A program made the position numbers and the translations under genes. Positions 34,085 through 46,271 of a DNA stretch of 64,000 nucleotides are shown piece by piece. The notes under the pieces are model-generated. The model had not been told where the DNA came from. It did not search any database and saw only the letters and a program-made list of their open reading frames with translations. This DNA comes from Chelonoidis abingdonii. Its lineage: Eukaryota; Chordata; Testudines; Testudinidae. Position 1 is the stretch's first letter, and each line of letters begins with the position of its first letter. The stretch spans positions 4,039,249 to 4,103,248 of the forward strand of contig NC_133782.1 in the NCBI RefSeq assembly GCF_003597395.2. Reading direction: 5' to 3'.

Positions 34085-36590
34085 TTCTCCAAATGGCAAT
34101 AACCTTTTCTAACACAATAGGAATAGTTAGGGAAGTGGATTGGACTGAAGAACTTGTGGATCTAAAGGCGGGGGAGGCCTGGAATTACTTCAAGTCAAAG
34201 TTGCAGAAACTATCAGAAGCCTGCATCCCAAGAAAGGGGAAAAAAACCATAGGCAGGAGTTCTAGACCAAGCTGGATGAGCAAGCATCTCAGAGAGGTGA
34301 TTATGAAAAAGCAGAAAGCCTACAAGAAATGGAAGATGGGAAGGATCAGCAAGGAAAGCTACCTTATTGAGGTCAGAACATGTAGGGATAAACTGAGAAA
34401 GGCCAAAAGCCATGTAGATTGCACCTTGCAAAGGGAATTAAAACCAATAGTAAAAGGTTCTATAGCCATATAAATAAGAGGAAAACAAAGAAAGAAGAAG
34501 TGGGACCACTAAACACTGAGGATGGAGTGGAGGTTAAGGATAATCTAGGAATGGCCCAATATCTAAACAAATACTTTGCCTCAGTCTTGAATGAAGGCTA
34601 AAGAGACTTAGGGAAATGAAGGATGACAAATGGGAATGAGATATGGAGATGATTACCACCCAAGGTTAGAACCGAATCAGAACAGCTTAGATTGGACAAA
34701 AATCGGAGGGCCCAGAAATCTTTATCCAAATGTTAAAGACTGGCACGTCGAAATTGCAGAAGTCCCATTTAATGAACAGTAAATGGGTGGATCATACGAA
34801 CTGAGAATTGCTACAAGTTCCTATTTTAAGAAAGGAAAAAAGTGATCTTAGTAACCATACGGTGATTTTGACATCTGTGATAGCAAGATGGTAAAAAATA
34901 GAACAGACAAAATAGTAAGGACACTGAGTCAGTGGTAATTGGGACAAAAGATACCAACATGTTTGGCAAAGGTAGATCGTAGCCAACCAACCTGCACTCC
35001 TTTGCATGAAACGTAACAGATTTAGACAAAGAAAACGCACTCTAATTACCTAGCTGCAGTTAAGACATTGATACGGTCCACAGGGAGGAGATTATTGTTA
35101 AATGAAAAGAGGAGTAATATGAAAAATGAAAGGGTGGATAAAGAACTGGTGTAAAGGGGAGATTACAAGGGTTCGTAACGCAAATGAAATGCAGGTCGGA
35201 AAGGAGGTTACAGTGGATTCTCAGGGATCGTTTTGGGCCAAATCTCTATATAATCTTTTATTACGACTCTATGGCACCAAAAATGGAATGTGCTAATAAA
35301 GTTCAGATGACAACACAAGCTGGGGTAAATGCTAACACGGAGGAGGACCGGGATGGCCTACAGAGATCTGGATGACCTTGTAAACTGGTAGAAATAGTAA
35401 TAAGGAGGAAATTTAATAGTGAAAAAGGCAGGTGCGCACTTAGGATAATACGAAGAATTTTGGTATAAAATTGGGGACGCATCAATGGAAGTAAAGGAGG
35501 AGAATAGGCCTCGGCTATTGTGAAGACAGATACTGGAGCAATCCAAAACGTGATAGCCGTTCAAGAAAGTAATCGCGGTTTCGAAGGCATCAGCGAGGTA
35601 TCCAGTAAAGATAGAGGTGTATCAGTTATACAGACTGGTGAACCAGAGCTGAATACTGTGGTCAGTTCTGGTCTCCCACGTTTAAGAAGGATGATTTAAA
35701 CGGAACAGGTACATGAGAAGGGCTGCTAGGTTGATCTGAGAATGAAAACCTGTCATATGAAAGGAGACTGAAGAGCGGCTGTTTACGCCTATCACGCCAA
35801 AAGAAGGCTGAGAGGGATAGGATTGCTCTTCATAACATTATCACAGGATAGAATAATTAGAGGCGAAGACGGGAATATTTAAGTTAGTACCACTATGTGG
35901 ACAAAAGAACACAATGATATAAATCTGGCATCACTCGGGAGTTAGAACTGAATTAGATGAAGTTCTAACCGATCTAGCAGGATGATTCTCTCCGACCAAC
36001 CTCCAAGGGGAGAAAGTGGGGAACAAGACATATCTCTGGCTTCAGACTTAAGCTTGATAAGTTTCATGAGGGGATTGAGTATGGGATGCGCCTAAGTTTT
36101 TGGCAAGTTAATTTGGCAATTGAATCTGATTATCAGCAGATAAATGCCCATGGTCGGTGAAGTGGCATGTTAGATGGGTGGGATCTGATCTATACTACAA
36201 CCCAACGCAGACAGTCTTCCTTTGTCTGGCCCGGTGAATCTTGCCTACACATGTTAACCGCAGGAACCTAACAACGATTGCTATATTGGCCGTCAGAGGA
36301 AGGAATTTTCCTGCCAGGTGCAACGATGTGGCCAGAGGCCCGGGGGTTTACAACGGCCTCCCTCTGTCAGCAATGGGCATACGGGTCATGCTGCGTGACG
36401 GATTCTCTGTACGCTCCTTAAACGTCTTTAAACTACACCACCTAAAAAGCCCACGATTGGAAGGACATAGTAACTCACAACATAGGATAGGTTGGTATAC
36501 AGGAGTGGGTGGGTGAGATTCTGTGGCCTGCATTGTGCAGGAGGTCAGACTAGATGATCATAATGGTCCCTTCTGACCTTAAAGTCTATG
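34085..36590 (+). mobile_element. CR1 LINE, 5'-truncated, sense orientation
   Basis: The 5' part (34090-34600) encodes a recognisable segment between endonuclease and RT: AWNYFKSKLQKLSEACIPRK, WMSKHLREVIMKKQKAYKKW and, after one frameshift, YLNKYFASVLNEG. The RT region (34620-36100) matches the family at nucleotide level but is full of short deletions. The 3' end is the classic CR1 terminus, ggtcagactagatgatcata then ccttctgaccttaaagtcta. Copy is inactive. Confidence 0.9.
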
Positions 36591-36752
36591 AGTTAGTGTT
36601 ACAGTAAATCTCAGGTTTTTCATCTTTTGATTTCCTAACTAATAGTTCATTCATGTCCCCCACAATTTACTATTTTTTAAATTAGAAATAGGAGAACAAA
36701 TGACTGAATTAAGGGAGTCTCCAACCTGTGCTCTTTTACTTTTCTAACATCA

Positions 36753-36880
36753 TTATTAGTCGGGGAGGCAATGGAGGGCACAGGACTATGAGTTGGAAAC
36801 CTGGGTTTTATCCCCCAGTCTGCTGATGACTTGTGTGATCATGGGTATGTGACTTAACCCCTCTCTCTGCCTTAGGGCTT
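36753..36880 (+). repeat. MIR/CORE-SINE-like remnant
   Basis: gagttggaaacctgggtttt, followed by a gatgacttgtgtgatcatgg stretch and cttaacccctctctctgcct, resembles the MIR-type core (ggttctattcc, cttgctgtgtgaccttgggc, cctctctgtgcct). Diverged. Confidence 0.6.
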
Positions 36881-38091
36881 ATACACTCTATAAAATTAAG
36901 TCAACTTAAGTCCACGTACAGCCACAGCTGTATTTAAAACGATGGTTCATGTCTATACTTGCTCCTTCTGTCAGCAGTGGAGCTTACACCAGGTGTCGGC
37001 AACCTCCGGCACATGGCTTGGCAGGGTAAGCACCCTGGTGGGCCGGGCCAGTTTGTTTACCTGCCGTGTCGGCAGGTTTGACGGACTGCGACTCCCACTG
37101 GCCGCGGTTCGCCATCCCAGGCCAACGGGGTGGTGGGAAGCTGCAGCCAGCACGTCTCTTGGCCTGGGACGGCGGACCATGCCCAGTGGGAGCCGCGATC
37201 GGCCGAACCTGCCGACGCAGCAGGTAAATAAACTGGCCCGGCCTGCCAGGGTGCTCAACATGGCGAGCCACATGCCAGAGGTTGCCGACCCCTGGCTTAC
37301 ACCGACTGAAGTGGGGCATTATGGGACACTGACAGCTGGAACCCAGCATCCCTGGGGCTGAGAGCCTCAGTTGTAGGCACAGCTATCCTGACTGCGACCC
37401 CTACCCCTACAGCCCAAGCAGTCAGCCTGGTGTGGGATTACAGCTGTTAGCCCCTCTGTGCTGGCAACCCCAGCTGTGAGCCCTTGTCACAGCAGGGAGC
37501 CTACCAGCAGTGAAAATGACATTCTTGTGAGTTTCACGTCTGCGATTATTTCACATTTCTGCTCTGGGTCCTGCTGTTGGCCTGCGAGGGGCTCCTTTCC
37601 CCCAGTCCTTCACCAGGAGGCGGCAGCTGCGTGCTGGGCCGTCAGCACCGGGCCTCGGGAGGCAGAGCTCCTGCTGTGAGCCCCACTGCTGTCTCTTGGT
37701 GAGGGGTGGGAGTGAGAGAGGACAGCCCAAGCCCCCTGTCCGTGCTGCCTCCTCCTGTTGAGGGACTGAGAGGGGGAGAAGAGCCCAGGTCTGGGTGGCG
37801 GCTGGGCTTGGGCTCTCCCTCCTCAGGAGGCAGTAACAGTTCTAAGCCTGTACTCTACTGACAGCTCGGGCTGTCAGCGCCGGGGGTGGGATGGGGAGGG
37901 GTCCAGCTCTCAGCCCCCTTGGGTAACACAGACACAGTTACCCTAAGTATATAGACATAAGCACTGCGCCTCTCGTGGAGGTGGAGTTACTATGTCTATG
38001 TAGCGGGCTGCTTACTTTGATAGAAGCAGCAATTTGATGTAGCTGCCTTACGTTGATCTAACTCTGCAGTGTAGACCAAGCCATAATTTCT
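36876..38091. mobile_element. Nonautonomous DNA element with outer inverted ends
   Basis: The left end, cttagggcttatacactcta, and the right end, ctgcagtgtagaccaagcca, are approximate inverted complements of a type I recognise from turtle repeats (tgtctacactgca motif). The GC-rich interior (37310-37960) has no transposase. A smaller hAT MITE is nested at 36990-37294. Boundaries are approximate. Confidence 0.5.
36990..37294. mobile_element. hAT-type foldback MITE, 305 bp
   Basis: Begins caggtgtcggcaacctccgg and ends ccagaggttgccgacccctg; flanked by a perfect 8-bp duplication, gcttacac (36982-36989 and 37295-37302). The inverted arms extend about 130 bp each with high identity (for example ctggtgggccgggccagttt and aaactggcccggcctgccag), so almost the whole element is a palindrome. 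Confidence 0.92.
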
Positions 38092-38381
38092 TCACCTTTT
38101 TGTAAGTGCTTTGAATTCAAGGAGTGAGAAGTACTATATAAGCACTTAGTAGAAATAGCTGCAGTAACAGATTTTTTTCAGTGTGTCCGTATAATTTTAT
38201 AAATATGTGCAACTGTGACATAGGGTAAAATTCTCAAAAGCACCAAAGTCCCATTTTCAAAAGTGAGTTAGGCACTTAAGAGCCTGGATTTTATTGAGAG
38301 TAAATGGACTTGGTCTCTTAAATGCCTCAGTCACTTTTGAGAATTGAGAATGGAACTTAGGTGCTTTATACAGCTCCAAAA

Positions 38382-38445
38382 CTTGTCTCTCTTACCAGCA
38401 GAAGTTGGTCCAACAAAAAATTTTACCTTCCCTACCTCGTCTCTG
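38382..38445 (+). repeat. Foldback interspersed repeat, half copy
   Basis: cagcagaagttggtccaaca followed by tttaccttccctacctcgtc corresponds to the right arm of the repeat at 10305-10520. The left arm is absent. Confidence 0.6.
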
Positions 38446-38582
38446 AGGCTTCTAAATCAGATTGAAAATTTTACCTGCCGTCTGAACTGCAAGCTCTTCC
38501 AGCAGCGGGTGTCTGGAATTTTCGGTGTGTAGGGATGTATAAATTTCATGTGTGAACTTCTTTCCTCTTTCTTTAATGAAAG

Positions 38583-38720
38583 AATTTTACCAGTTCGTTC
38601 GACCTCAGCATAAAAAGCAGTTTGACGAAGCATGCTGTAGTCTGACTGGAGTGGGCTGTGGCTACAAACCCGAACACAGTCTCCTGCGAGAAGAAAGAGA
38701 GGTGTTGGCCAAGAAGGCAG
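38583..38720 (+). CDS. RTEL1: RTEL1 exon, first harmonin-N-like domain (3' part)
   Basis: The acceptor is ctttaatgaaag, ending at 38582, and the donor is gtgagg at 38721. Phase 1 in and out. It encodes [20 protein letters not shown] followed by [14 protein letters not shown], corresponding to FYQFVRPHHKQQFEE...GCGYRPEHS of mammalian RTEL1. It completes the first harmonin-N-like domain and continues into a basic linker. Confidence 0.95.
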
Positions 38721-39334
38721 GTGAGGCACACATAGCTGAGTGCTTTAATAGATGTTTTCCATCTGCTCAAAAGTATTGGTAGCAAATCTGCATCAGCCGT
38801 TTTCCATGACTGTGTAAGCTGTATCTCTCCATGAGATATAGAAGGTGGAAGTTAGAGAGAGAGAGAGAGTGTGTGTGTGTGTTAATAATTTTTTTTAAAA
38901 CTGAAAATTAGTTAACCTGGAGGCTGAAACACGGATCCTGTCAATCTGGAGGGGGTTATAGAGGGACAGGGGTTTGTTCTTCTGAGTATAAGACACTGCA
39001 ATATGAGGCAATACCTGCTGCGTGTGATGTTTTTCGTTACAGTTAGATAAAATACACAGAGTTTGGCTACGTCACCCTGAATCCCAGGAAAGCTTTGTGA
39101 CTGCAGAAGGATGGGATCGTGGAGGAGCAGGGGGGAGGCGGGTTTGATATTCATTCTCCTGGTCCTCTTTTCACCAAAAAAAAATGCACCAGGTGGTTTC
39201 CAGGTGCAGTGCTTGAGGAGAGAGATACTAGGAAATTCCAGGTTTCTGATGGCTCTATGACGAGCTTTCCACATACCTTCTGAAGGGTGGGGAGCTTAGA
39301 CATTCGCTGTTAGCTGACTAGTTTAATTTAATAG

Positions 39335-39451
39335 GGGAAAAGCAGTGTCTGCCGAAAACAACATTCTCAGAGGGTTCATCCAGCCAGCTAAACTCCCAGC
39401 TGCATCTGAATAAGGGAGGATCCCACCTGACCTCTGGGCTGAATAGAACAG
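39335..39451 (+). CDS. RTEL1: RTEL1 exon, inter-domain linker
   Basis: This short exon was found by requiring a phase-1-to-phase-1 exon between 38720 and 48532. The acceptor is ttaatttaatag at 39323-39334 and the donor is gtacgc at 39452. The sequence SQLNSQLHLNKGGSHLTSG aligns with the QLDPQEHLNQGRPHLSP stretch of mammalian RTEL1. It is a poorly conserved, serine-rich linker, but the frame, both splice sites and the local match agree. The acceptor's pyrimidine tract is weak. Confidence 0.82.
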
Positions 39452-40974
39452 GTACGCTTTCTGTAAAGAAATAGCAGTGCAAATTCCCTGTTTGATTGTT
39501 GTCTGTCAATATCCATCTGTTGTTTCTTGTCTTATTTTTAGATTGTGAGCTGTTTGGGGGAGAGGCCATCTTTTTGTTATGTTCATACAGCACAAAAGGT
39601 CCTTGTCCATGACTGGGCTCTTAGGTACTTTGGCAGTACAAACAACTAATAGATTGTGTTGAGTGGAAATGGATTTTGAGGCCTCTAAACTATGCTAGCA
39701 TTGTATAAAATGAAACACCAAGCACGTGATTTAAACCAAGTGTATATGAAGGTATAACCACCTAAAGTCAGAAGTTTGAGTTAAGGATGTGTCTTTGCAC
39801 CTGATTTATTCCAGGGTGGGAAATGTGATCTGAGCACAGGAACTGTTATCCTTCCAGCCATTCAGCAGCCCCTGTCTGTTTTTTCCAGGCTTTCAAGAAG
39901 AGAGCAGTTTAGGAGGGGTGGGTTAAATGAAACTGGTTAGGAAGGTGCCACTTACAGCCTGGCCAGCGGGTGGCTGAAAGCTTGGCTAGAACACCACAAA
40001 TGACATCTTGTGATTGGCGCTGTCTCTCTGAGGGCTAATGGACTGATCGATCAAGATGATCAAAGTTAGAAAGGAGAGGCTGAGGGGTATTTATATTTTG
40101 ATGATGGTATTTTATTTGTAATGTATGTGTGTCCATGGGGTTTCGGGTGCAATCCAGACCAGTGAGAGGTTGTCACCCCTTACCCTGTAACCCTGAGGGC
40201 CTCATGGTGCCTTGGTACAGTAGCTCCCAGCCTCGGACGCTCACAGTCAGCAACAAGCATGCAGCTCTGTGTGTCTGTGTGCTATACTGTAGTTCAGCAA
40301 CTCTGACCATAGCAGCCTGTCTACAGCCCCACTCGCACTTCTACCAATCTTAGTTACAAGCAGCAAGATACTCCAACACACTCCCAGTCCCTGATTTTCC
40401 CAAAATTGTATGCTCTGCAATGTCCAGGCCTCTGCTGGACAGTTTAGAGAAATAATAAGGTTAGTTTGTTCCTTAAAGAGACAAAAGAAGATCACAACTT
40501 ATTAACTTAACTGGGGTAAATACACCCTTTCCCTTCAAACACAGCACTGAGTTGGTTTATAGTAAAAATAAAACAAATTTATTGAGATAGTAAGTGGTGC
40601 CAACTAAAAGGAATAAAAGTAGAGATGGTTACAAGCAAGTAAAAGTGAAAACATACCTCTAAAAGTCTAAAACTTAATCTTGCGAGGTTCAGATTTTGTT
40701 CAAGATGGTTTCTCTCAACGATCTTCCTCCTTCCCAGTCATGGCTGACTTTCCCTCAGGCAGGACTTTCCACAGAAGTACACGGTGCTGGCTTCCCTTGT
40801 CTTGCTAGGTGAAAGATCATTGCCTAAGCAGATTTCTCACTTATATTCAGTTGTCAGAGACTTCAAAACCCCTTTCCCCCCCTTGGTTGAAAGACCCATC
40901 TTTCTGAGCTTGCAGGAACTTTGTTCCCTTGTGTCTGTCTAGTGATGGGTGCCAAAGATGGCTGCTGCTTTGAG
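39452..40974. other. RTEL1 intron, no firm feature
   Basis: Upstream part of the 9.1-kb intron. No gene or recognisable repeat was found; open frames here are short and lack support. Confidence 0.5.
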
Positions 40975-41384
40975 GAGTGTCCCTGTGGGTGCCCCACTTT
41001 AGGTGAATCTACATCTCTGCGCTTGTAATCAAAGATTTTTAGCAGCAGTGCCTGGTTGGGTCGCACATGCACTGTCCCCATCTTGCACCGCCTCAGGCAA
41101 TTACATAGTGCTGTGCGACCAACCCCGCTCAGTTCCTTCTCTACTGCCCTTGATTTGACGGTGCACTGCAGCACTTCTGTACTTCAGCTTTCACTAGTTT
41201 TAATTTTACAATATTTGTTGATTAGTAGTTAGTCAATAGTTACTTATACTCCGTTTATTTTCTTTAAAAAAAAAAAACACCTTTTTTTCTTATCATAGGA
41301 ATTTTAAGTTTCAGTTGTTAGGACACCCCTTAGTGTAACGTGGTTACCCTGCATTGTGGGAGAAACCCTACTTTGAGGGGCATG

Positions 41385-44225
41385 CCTGGCTTCCTGGGTT
41401 TTAAACATTGCCTCTCTAGTGACTCCTCAATCCTGGTCTCTGATGGGCACTCACAGCGTGTCTGCTGCCTCGGTGAGAGACAGCTCAAAAGTGCACCCAC
41501 TGCCACAACTTGAAACCCTGTTCCAGGAAGGCGAGAGACTTGCAGCTAAAACTTCTCATGATGGAAAAGTCTTTATGCTACACATCCGATCTGGGATCAC
41601 TGACCCTTCCAGGGCAATGGTTTCCTATGGTGGCATCTGACAGAGGTTCTCCTCCATGCTCTCTGGGGAAGGGGCATTCTGCCAAGAAGGCAGCAAAGAC
41701 GCAGGTTTTGACCTCTCCTCCTCAGGAATCACCATTTGATAGATCCCGTCGGTACCAGCCACACAGAGCCCATCCATCTCTGAGATAATGGAACCGTCTG
41801 GTACCATGGGTATCTCACAAGCAAAAGACCCTAAGTAGGCTGACTCAGAAAAAGGCGGTAAGAGGAGACCTACAATCCCTGCCTCGGTACCGTCGGAGTC
41901 GCTCAAACATGCAACACCAAGCATCTCGACAAGGCTACAGACTATGGCACCACCTTCTGTCTCTGCAGTGCATAGCGTACAAAAGGCATCAGTACCACCA
42001 ACACCACCTTCTTCGGTACCAGTGCTCTTAGTACTGCAACTGTTTCTCTGCCACAAAGATCTTCTGGTGTCCTCACAACCAGAATCTCCACGCCTTGGTA
42101 TCAACCTCACTCCAGAATGCTTGGTACTGAGCCATCTTACTACAGCACCCAGATCAGTTCCTCCTTTATCTAGTGATGAGGATGAAGATGAAATCTACTC
42201 CTCCCATCACTCCTTGCCTATCCACGCAGCTATTAGACCAGGCTCACCAGAACACCATAAATATCACCCAGGACTGTACCAGTCTTTAAGGAACAAGACT
42301 GGTGCAGGCACCTATGGATGCCGCTACCCATGCCATTTCTACCAAAGTGGCCTTAAGAACATAAGAATGGCCATACTGGGTCAGACTGAAGGTCTGTCTA
42401 GCCCAGTATCCTGTCTTCCAACAGTGGCCAATGCTGGGTGCCCCAGAGGGAATGAACAGAACAGGAAATCATCAAGTGATTCATCTCCTGTCGCCCATTC
42501 CCAGATTCTGGCAAACAGAGGTTAGGGACACCATCCCTGACCAGCCTGGCTAATAGCCATTGATGGACCTATCCTCCAAGAATTTATCTAGTCCTTTTTT
42601 GAACCCTGTTACTGTCTTAGCCTTCACAACTTCCCTTGGCAAGGAGTTCCACAGATTGACTGTGCGTTGTGTGAAGAAATACTTCCTTTTGTTTGTTTTA
42701 AACTTGCTGCCTGTTGATTTAGTTTGGTGACAACTAGTTCTTGTGTTATGAGAAGGAGTAAATAACATTTTCTTATTTACTTTATCCACACCAGTCATGA
42801 TTTTATAGACCTCAATCACATCTCCCCTTAGTCGTCTCTTTTCCAAGCCGAAAAATCCCAGTCTTATTAATCTCTCCTCATACCATACCCCTAATCATTT
42901 TTGTTGCCCTTTTCTGAACCTATTCTAATTCTAGTATATTTTTTGAGGGATTTATATAGAGGCAATATTCTATTTTCTGTCTTATTATCTAACCCTTTCT
43001 TAATGATTCCCAACATTCTGTTCCGTTTTTTGACTGCCGCTGCACATTGAGCGAATGTTTTCAGAGAACAATCCACAATGACTCCAAGGTCTTTCTTGAG
43101 TGGTCACGGCTAAATTAGACCCCATCATTTTATATATCTAGTTGGGATTATGTTTTCCAATGTGCATCACTTTGCATTTATCAACCTTGAATTTCATCTG
43201 CCATTTTGTTGCCCGGTCACCCAGTTTTGAGAGACCCTTTGTAGCTCTTTGCAGTCTGCCTGGGACTTAACTATCTTGAGTAGTTTCGTGTCATCTGTAA
43301 ATTTTGCCACCTCACTGTTTACCCCATTTTCCAGATCATTTATGAATATGTTGAATAGGACTGGACCCATTACAGACTCCTGGGGGACACCACTATTTAC
43401 CTCTCTCTATTCTGAAAACTGACCATTTATTCCTACCCTTTGTTTCCTATCTTTTTACCAGTTACCAGTCCACGAGAGAACCTTCCCTCTTATCCCATGA
43501 CAGCTCACTTTGCTTAAGAGCCTTTGGTGAGGTACCTTGTGAAAAGTTTTCTGAAAAATCTAAGTACACTATATCCACTAGATCCCCCCTGTCCACATGG
43601 TGGTTGACCCCCCTCAAGGAATTCTACTTTGTTGTTTAGTCATGGTGGCTCTTTTTTGATTCTCTTACTATGTTTTTTAATTTGGGGTATATGTTTAAGT
43701 TGAGCATCTATAATGGTGTCTTTAAAAAGTTTCCACGCAGCTTGCAGAGATTTCACTTTTGGTGGTAGAGGATGTGAATGAAAGGGGCAGACAACATCAC
43801 TCCAGAACCACCTTGTATGATGGACTGGAGAGGTTAGACTTTTTTGGACATAAGGCCTACTCATCAGCAACCTTACAATTTGAGATTGCCAGTTATGAAG
43901 CATTGATGGCCAAATATATTTACACAAATTATTCAAAAATATCTGAATTTATTTATTTTCTACCCAATGACAAAAAAGAGCAATTAAAAGTAACCATCTC
44001 AGAGGGCTACCTTCTTGCTCGAACAGTCTTACAGGCCTCACTGGACTTGGCAGACATGGTGGCACGTTCCACCGCCACATCCATGATAATGCAACGAGCT
44101 TCCTGGCTCCACATCACTGGGTTCTCCAAAATGGTACAATTTGTCATCGAGGATCTTCTATTCAAGGTCCTGAAGCTGTTTGCATCCAAGACAGATGAGT
44201 TGTTTCGTATGTTAAAGGACTCCTA
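41385..44225 (+). pseudogene. DIRS D gag-like remnant, interrupted by LINE
   Basis: 5' part: GFKHCLSSDSS-like start near 41395, then Ser/Thr/Pro-rich fragments to 42355. 3' part: an open stretch 43759-44226 encoding LEIASYEALMAKYIYTNYSK-like sequence (shown in part), EGYLLARTVLQASLDLADMV and SWLHITGFSKMVQ, homologous to the 1330-1460 and 17880-18040 segments of A and B. Confidence 0.75.
42357..43755 (-). mobile_element. Jockey/CR1-clade LINE fragment, minus strand
   Basis: Minus-strand reading shows LRGDVIEVYKIMTGVDKVNK, KYFFTQRTVNLWNSLPREVV and FKKGLDKFLEDRSINGY, the C-terminus of a jockey/CR1-type ORF2; further upstream on that strand are CAAAVKKRNRMLGIIKKGLD and RT-end segments. The 3' UTR-like end (catactgggtcagactgaag) lies at 42357. 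It interrupts DIRS D gag. Confidence 0.85.
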
Positions 44226-44655
44226 GGCAACCCTCAAATCCTTGGGCATTTTTATACCTTCCCAAAATTAAAAACAAGAGAAGTATTACTCGGTGTATAG
44301 AACAAGATTTGAGCCCTATTCTCAACTTCAGAGGCAGTATGGCCCGCAGAGACAGACACCCAATAGAAGGAGACCACTCCCTTCTGGACCCCAGCGTCCC
44401 AACAACAGGGGTTGAGGGTTTGGTTGAGGACCCAAGATACCTCCCACATTTTCAAATGCTGAAACCATCCACAACTACCTATCCATTTGGAGACTGTCTG
44501 ACCCCATTCCACCCAGCTTGGCAGACCATCATGTCAAACAAATGGGTACTAGAAATCATTGAGACTGGTTATTCCATCCAGTTTACCTCCATCCCCCCTA
44601 ATCACCCTCCCTCCCCGTCATCTTCAGGGACCCTTCTCATGAACATGTATTAGAG

Positions 44656-44966
44656 TGATATCAAACTCAAATCACCACAAGAGCAACATGAGGACTAGTA
44701 CATTGGCCTGAGGGCTGCATCGCCGACACCTTTTCATATAAAGGTACAAAAGCCCCTGCTGCCTCCAGCCCCATCCCCACTCCACTCCTTCCATGATGCC
44801 CCACCCCTATTCCAGCTCCTTCCCCAAATCCCTGTCCCACCTCTTCTCCGGCTCCTCCCTCACCCTCCTGGTGCGCTGGGGGGAGTGGGGCTGCAGCTGC
44901 AGGAAATAACTCCAGGGGGGCGGAGGGAGGCACGGGGAGCTTGTGGGCTGCATGTTTGAGACCCCT
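44656..44966. mobile_element. Small hAT-like element inside DIRS D
   Basis: Left end tgatatcaaactcaaatcac and right end ctgcatgtttgagacccct form inverted repeats of the GTGTCAAACTCA/TTTGAGACCCC type. It separates cagggacccttctcatgaac (upstream DIRS) from ctcgactacaacaggaggta (downstream DIRS). I found no clear 8-bp duplication. Confidence 0.65.
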
Positions 44967-45395
44967 CCTCGACTACAACAGGAGGTAAGCCATCTCGTAT
45001 GCCTGGGCACAATAGAACCAGTAGGGAAGGGTTTCTACTCCCATTATTTTCTAACCCAGAAAAAAACTAGAGGATGGAGACCCATTCTTGTTATAAGATT
45101 CAACAAGTTTATGAAGACCTTGCAGTTCAGGGTGGTCACGCTAGCAACAAGAATTCCAGCACTAGAACGAAGGGACTGGTTCTTGGCCCATGACCTGCAG
45201 GACATACATTTCCTAATAACGATACATCCCTCGCACAGGAGGTTTCTCAGGTTTGTTCTGGGAAAAGTACTTCCTTTTGGATTATCCACTGCTCCATGGG
45301 TATTTTCAAAAGTTCTTGTGGTAGTGACTGCCCACCTCTGCCAAGAAGAGGTCCATAATATTCCCTGATTTGGATGATTGCTTACTCAAAGCATC
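44967..45395 (+). pseudogene. DIRS D reverse transcriptase remnant
   Basis: Open from about 44943 to 45368 with GTIEPVGKGFYSHYFLTQKK, GWRPILVIRFNKFMKTLQF, DWFLAHDLQDIHFLITI and VLPFGLSTAPWVFSKVL. The catalytic box appears as DLDDCLL at about 45367-45387, one base out of frame. Motif A reads HDLQDIHF in place of xDLKDAYF. Confidence 0.85.
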
Positions 45396-45559
45396 AACTT
45401 GAGGAGAGGCACTAAAGACAGTAGCTCTAGGTCTTCAGATAAACGAACAAAATTCAACAGTCACACCAGCAAGGCTCCACCTGAAGGCAGGGCTACTCCA
45501 TGGCTGCGAGACAATTAAATGACCTGTTCAGAGGAGGTAAGGGACATTCGCTTAAACAG

Positions 45560-45900
45560 CAGACTGCCTACTATTCCATATACTTACTACACAAATGGAA
45601 GAGATTCAATACATAGTGCTGAAATAGACAAATTATGGCAACTGTCTCCACTTTACCAATGGTATGGACTATATACTGGAACTCTCCGTGAACTCGATCA
45701 GAGTACACCTCATGGCAGTCACGGCATTTCACCGTAAAGAGGACAGGTTCTCCATCTTCTCCCACCTGACCACTGAACACTTTCTCAAGGGTCTTTGCAA
45801 CCTTTACCCTGAAATACGAGCCCCCACTCCATTATGGGACCTCAATGTAGTGCTGCCACTAAAACCTCTGATTACAAGTGCAGGCACGCAGATTCACGTA
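45560..45900 (+). pseudogene. DIRS D tyrosine recombinase, N-terminal fragment
   Basis: YLLHKWKRFNT at about 45578-45610 corresponds to MYLAKWKRFSGWC in C, and 45664-45906 encodes SIRVHLMAVTAFHR, FLKGLCNLYPEIRAPTPLWD and LPLKPL. The Arg, HxxR and Tyr segments are absent; the sequence runs into the right terminus. Confidence 0.8.
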
Positions 45901-46148
45901 AAGTAGAGCATCTACAGTAACAGCCATCTTGAAGAACCTCAGTTACTGCACAGAGTAACCTTCTCTTCTCAATTACCTTGTTTCAAGAGGTAGAATAACC
46001 TCATGCTGTTCTTCCCTTCTTGTGGGCTTTCCATCCCCCTGTATGTAAATAGGACTTCTATTGTTTGGATTCCACCATGCTTAATTTATATAGAAGACAG
46101 GTAGATACTTTCTTTACTGTTGGGAAGGCAACCTGTTTCTCCCTGTGT

Positions 46149-46271
46149 CAGAGAGGTAGCCGTGTTAGTCTGGATCTGTAAAAAGCAACAGAGTCCTGTG
46201 GCACCGTATAGACTAAAAGATGTTTGGAGCATAAGTTTTCGTGGGTGAATACCTACTTCGGCAGACGCATG
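46149..46271 (-). repeat. SINE-like repeat (cagactaacacggctacc family), copy 1
   Basis: gaggtagccgtgttagtctg, cagagtcctgtggcaccgta and ttttcgtgggtgaataccta are the inverted complement of the plus-strand copies at 57201-57335 and 60315-60408. Three copies in one window show an active past; family name not determined. Confidence 0.8.

Larger units (their letters stand above)
40975..45965 (+). mobile_element. DIRS-like retrotransposon D, with nested insertions
   Basis: A diverged subfamily. The left terminus near 40985-41170 corresponds to the C leader (agatttttagcagcagtgcc, then gttccttctctactgccct). Gag remnant, RT remnant and the start of the recombinase follow; RNase H and the catalytic part of the recombinase are missing. 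The right end reads cctcagttactgcacagagt, lacking the clean ggtgagtaac. Nested inside are a minus-strand LINE (42357-43755) and a small hAT-like element (about 44656-44966). Confidence 0.8.
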
